From the NCBI GenBank assembly GCA_031254095.1, contig JAIRVC010000171.1, forward strand, positions 1 through 7,479: a DNA stretch of 7,479 nt, read 5' to 3'. Both the position numbers and the translations under genes were made by a program. The stretch is from Acidobacteriota bacterium (GTDB lineage: Bacteria; Acidobacteriota; UBA6911). The notes beneath the pieces were generated by a model, which did no database searches, was not told where the DNA came from, and worked only from the letters and a program-made list of their open reading frames with translations. Below, piece after piece: positions 5,969-7,479 of this stretch (position 1 is the stretch's first letter; each line of letters begins with the position of its first letter).

Positions 5969-7479
5969 ATGACAAATCGGGTATTGATTTTTGATACAAC
6001 CTTGAGAGACGGCGAGCAGTCGCCCGGCGCAAGTATGACCATCGACGAAAAAATTATGCTGGCCGAGCAGCTCGAACGGCTGCGGGTTGATGTGATTGAA
6101 GCGGGCTTTCCTGTTTCATCGGACGGAGATTTCGAGTCCGTCCGAAGCATAGCGGAAAAAATCCGCACGCTGACCGTCGCCGGACTCGCGCGCGCCGCCA
6201 AAGGAGATATCGACCGGTGCTGGGAAGCGATTCGAAACGCGGCCAAACCGAGGATACATCTGTTTCTGGCGACTTCGGATATACACCTGGCCCATAAACT
6301 GAAAAAAACACGCGAAGAAGCGCTTGAGATTTCCCGGGAAATGGTCGCCTATGCCGTATCGCTTTGTCCGGACGTGGAATTCTCCGCGGAGGACGCGACC
6401 AGAACCGATCCGGCCTATCTTGCGAGAGTGACCGAAGCCGTCATAGACGCCGGCGCAACGGTGGTCAATATTCCGGATACCGTCGGATACACAGCCCCGT
6501 CGGAATACGCGGAAAGGATTCGCTTTCTGTATGATCATGTTCCCAATATCGGACGCGCCACATTGTCGGTGCATTGTCACAACGACCTGGGAATGGCTGT
6601 GGCCAATTCGCTGGCGGCCGTTCAGAACGGCGCCCGACAGGTGGAATGCACCATAAACGGCATCGGCGAGCGGGCGGGCAACGCTTCGCTGGAAGAAATC
6701 GTCATGGCGCTCAAAACGCGCCACGACCTTTTCGGCATGGAATGCGGGGTCCAAACCGAGGAAATCTTCAATTCCAGCAGCATGGTCACAAATCTGACGG
6801 GCATAATCGTCCAGCCGAACAAGGCCGTCGTGGGAAAAAACGCCTTCGCCCACGAGGCGGGCATTCATCAGGACGGCGTATTGAAGGAAAAGCTGACTTA
6901 CGAGATTATGCGGCCTGAAGACGTCGGCATAAAGGAAAGCAGCCTTGTGCTGGGAAAGCATTCCGGCCGCCACGCGCTGCGGGAAAAATACAGGGAACTT
7001 GGTTTTGACCTGAACGACGCGGAGCTTGACAAGGCGTATGTCCTGCTCAAAAAGGTCGCCGACAAAAAGAAGGAAGTTTACGACGACGATCTGATCGTTA
7101 CGGTCAGGGACGCGCTGCGCATCGCGTCCCCGGTGTACAAGGTTAAAAACATCCAGTCCATCGCCGGAAATCAGGTGATCGCCACAGCCACGATTCTGCT
7201 TGAAAAAGACGGCGAGCTTTTTAAGGATTCAGCCACCGGCAACGGCCCGGTGGACGCCGCGTTAAAAGCGATTGACCGTATAACCGGAATTGAGGGCGAA
7301 CTTAAGGATTACACCGTACACAGCATCACGCGCGGCCGTGACGCTGTGGGCGAAGTATTCATGAAAGTGAGTTTCGGCCGGGCGTCCTTCATCGGTAAAG
7401 CCGCCAGCCTGGACATCGTGGACGCGAGCGTCCGCGCGTATGTCGACGCGGTAAACAAGTCCATACATTATCAAATGAC
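5969..7479 (+). CDS. leuA: 2-isopropylmalate synthase (LeuA type 1), 3' end beyond the window
   Basis: This enzyme condenses acetyl-CoA with 2-oxoisovalerate to give 2-isopropylmalate, the first committed step of leucine synthesis, in the cytoplasm. The 503 visible codons are nearly the whole protein; the usual length is about 510 or slightly more, and no stop is reached. The N-terminal TIM barrel begins with [16 protein letters not shown] (8-23), supplying catalytic R13 and metal ligand D14. Further metal ligands are H202 and H204 in [13 protein letters not shown] and N238 in [33 protein letters not shown] (295-314) separates LeuA from citramalate and homocitrate synthases. The C-terminal leucine-binding regulatory domain begins near residue 365 and includes the [12 protein letters not shown] block (424-435), so feedback inhibition by leucine is expected. 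The gene has its own promoter and a leucine-rich leader, implying control by leucine supply as well. It is on the same strand as PBP1A but separated by 218 bases. Confidence 0.95.
   Translation, partial: MTNRVLIFDTTLRDGEQSPGASMTIDEKIMLAEQLERLRVDVIEAGFPVSSDGDFESVRSIAEKIRTLTVAGLARAAKGDIDRCWEAIRNAAKPRIHLFLATSDIHLAHKLKKTREEALEISREMVAYAVSLCPDVEFSAEDATRTDPAYLARVTEAVIDAGATVVNIPDTVGYTAPSEYAERIRFLYDHVPNIGRATLSVHCHNDLGMAVANSLAAVQNGARQVECTINGIGERAGNASLEEIVMALKTRHDLFGMECGVQTEEIFNSSSMVTNLTGIIVQPNKAVVGKNAFAHEAGIHQDGVLKEKLTYEIMRPEDVGIKESSLVLGKHSGRHALREKYRELGFDLNDAELDKAYVLLKKVADKKKEVYDDDLIVTVRDALRIASPVYKVKNIQSIAGNQVIATATILLEKDGELFKDSATGNGPVDAALKAIDRITGIEGELKDYTVHSITRGRDAVGEVFMKVSFGRASFIGKAASLDIVDASVRAYVDAVNKSIHYQM

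Noticed and set aside
6116..6973. Long 285-residue open frame on the minus strand
   Set aside because: It is fully antisense to leuA, whose motifs and catalytic residues are unambiguous; long antisense frames are common opposite GC-rich coding sequence, and its translation shows no recognisable domain.
1..7479. A wholly new multi-gene defence or mobile system
   Set aside because: The accessory part consists of a known IS family, DUF1016 nuclease genes and short gene scraps. The arrangement is interesting as a scar, but no coherent intact new system can be supported from this window.

Overview
The window suggests a Gram-negative bacterium. It has a membrane-anchored class A penicillin-binding protein of the PBP1A type, a PilZ-type c-di-GMP receptor and a type 1 LeuA. 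The lineage cannot be fixed from sequence alone; something near Desulfobacterota (the former Deltaproteobacteria) is a weak guess. The left 3 kb is an accessory, degraded region. The insertion sequence at its left end is visibly AT-rich, while the right 4.3 kb is GC-rich housekeeping sequence.

Left part (1-3088). A complete ISAzo13-family transposase gene lies on the minus strand (6-1187); the far end of its IS lies outside the window. Just beyond the IS's right end is the C-terminal half of a DUF1016 (YhcG-type, PD-(D/E)XK) nuclease gene (1271-1789), apparently cut off by the insertion. It is followed by a 15-codon scrap (1796-1843), then a full-length, clearly divergent DUF1016 gene (1843-2964), then a 39-codon scrap (2969-3088). 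Both scraps open with nearly the same sequence, and the second (MKFNFKIQPFQTDAVE...) reads like the N-terminus of a type III restriction (Res) helicase subunit. I read this as the scarred remains of one or two 'DUF1016 nuclease + type III restriction' defence cassettes, with the large res genes deleted. Only the second DUF1016 gene looks intact.

Middle part (3184-5750). A small PilZ-domain protein with both c-di-GMP-binding motifs overlaps, by an ATGA stop/start, a bifunctional peptidoglycan glycosyltransferase/transpeptidase. This tight coupling suggests that c-di-GMP signalling and cell-wall synthesis are co-expressed.

Right part (5751-7479). A 218-base intergenic region carries a good sigma70-type promoter, a short leader ORF ending in a run of five leucine codons (two of them CTA), two hairpins and a ribosome-binding site. 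leuA (2-isopropylmalate synthase) follows and runs off the right edge after 503 codons. This is a leucine-responsive leader-peptide control region for leuA and is the most informative unannotated feature of the window. No CRISPR array, tRNA or rRNA was seen. I did not find a convincing wholly new multi-gene system.
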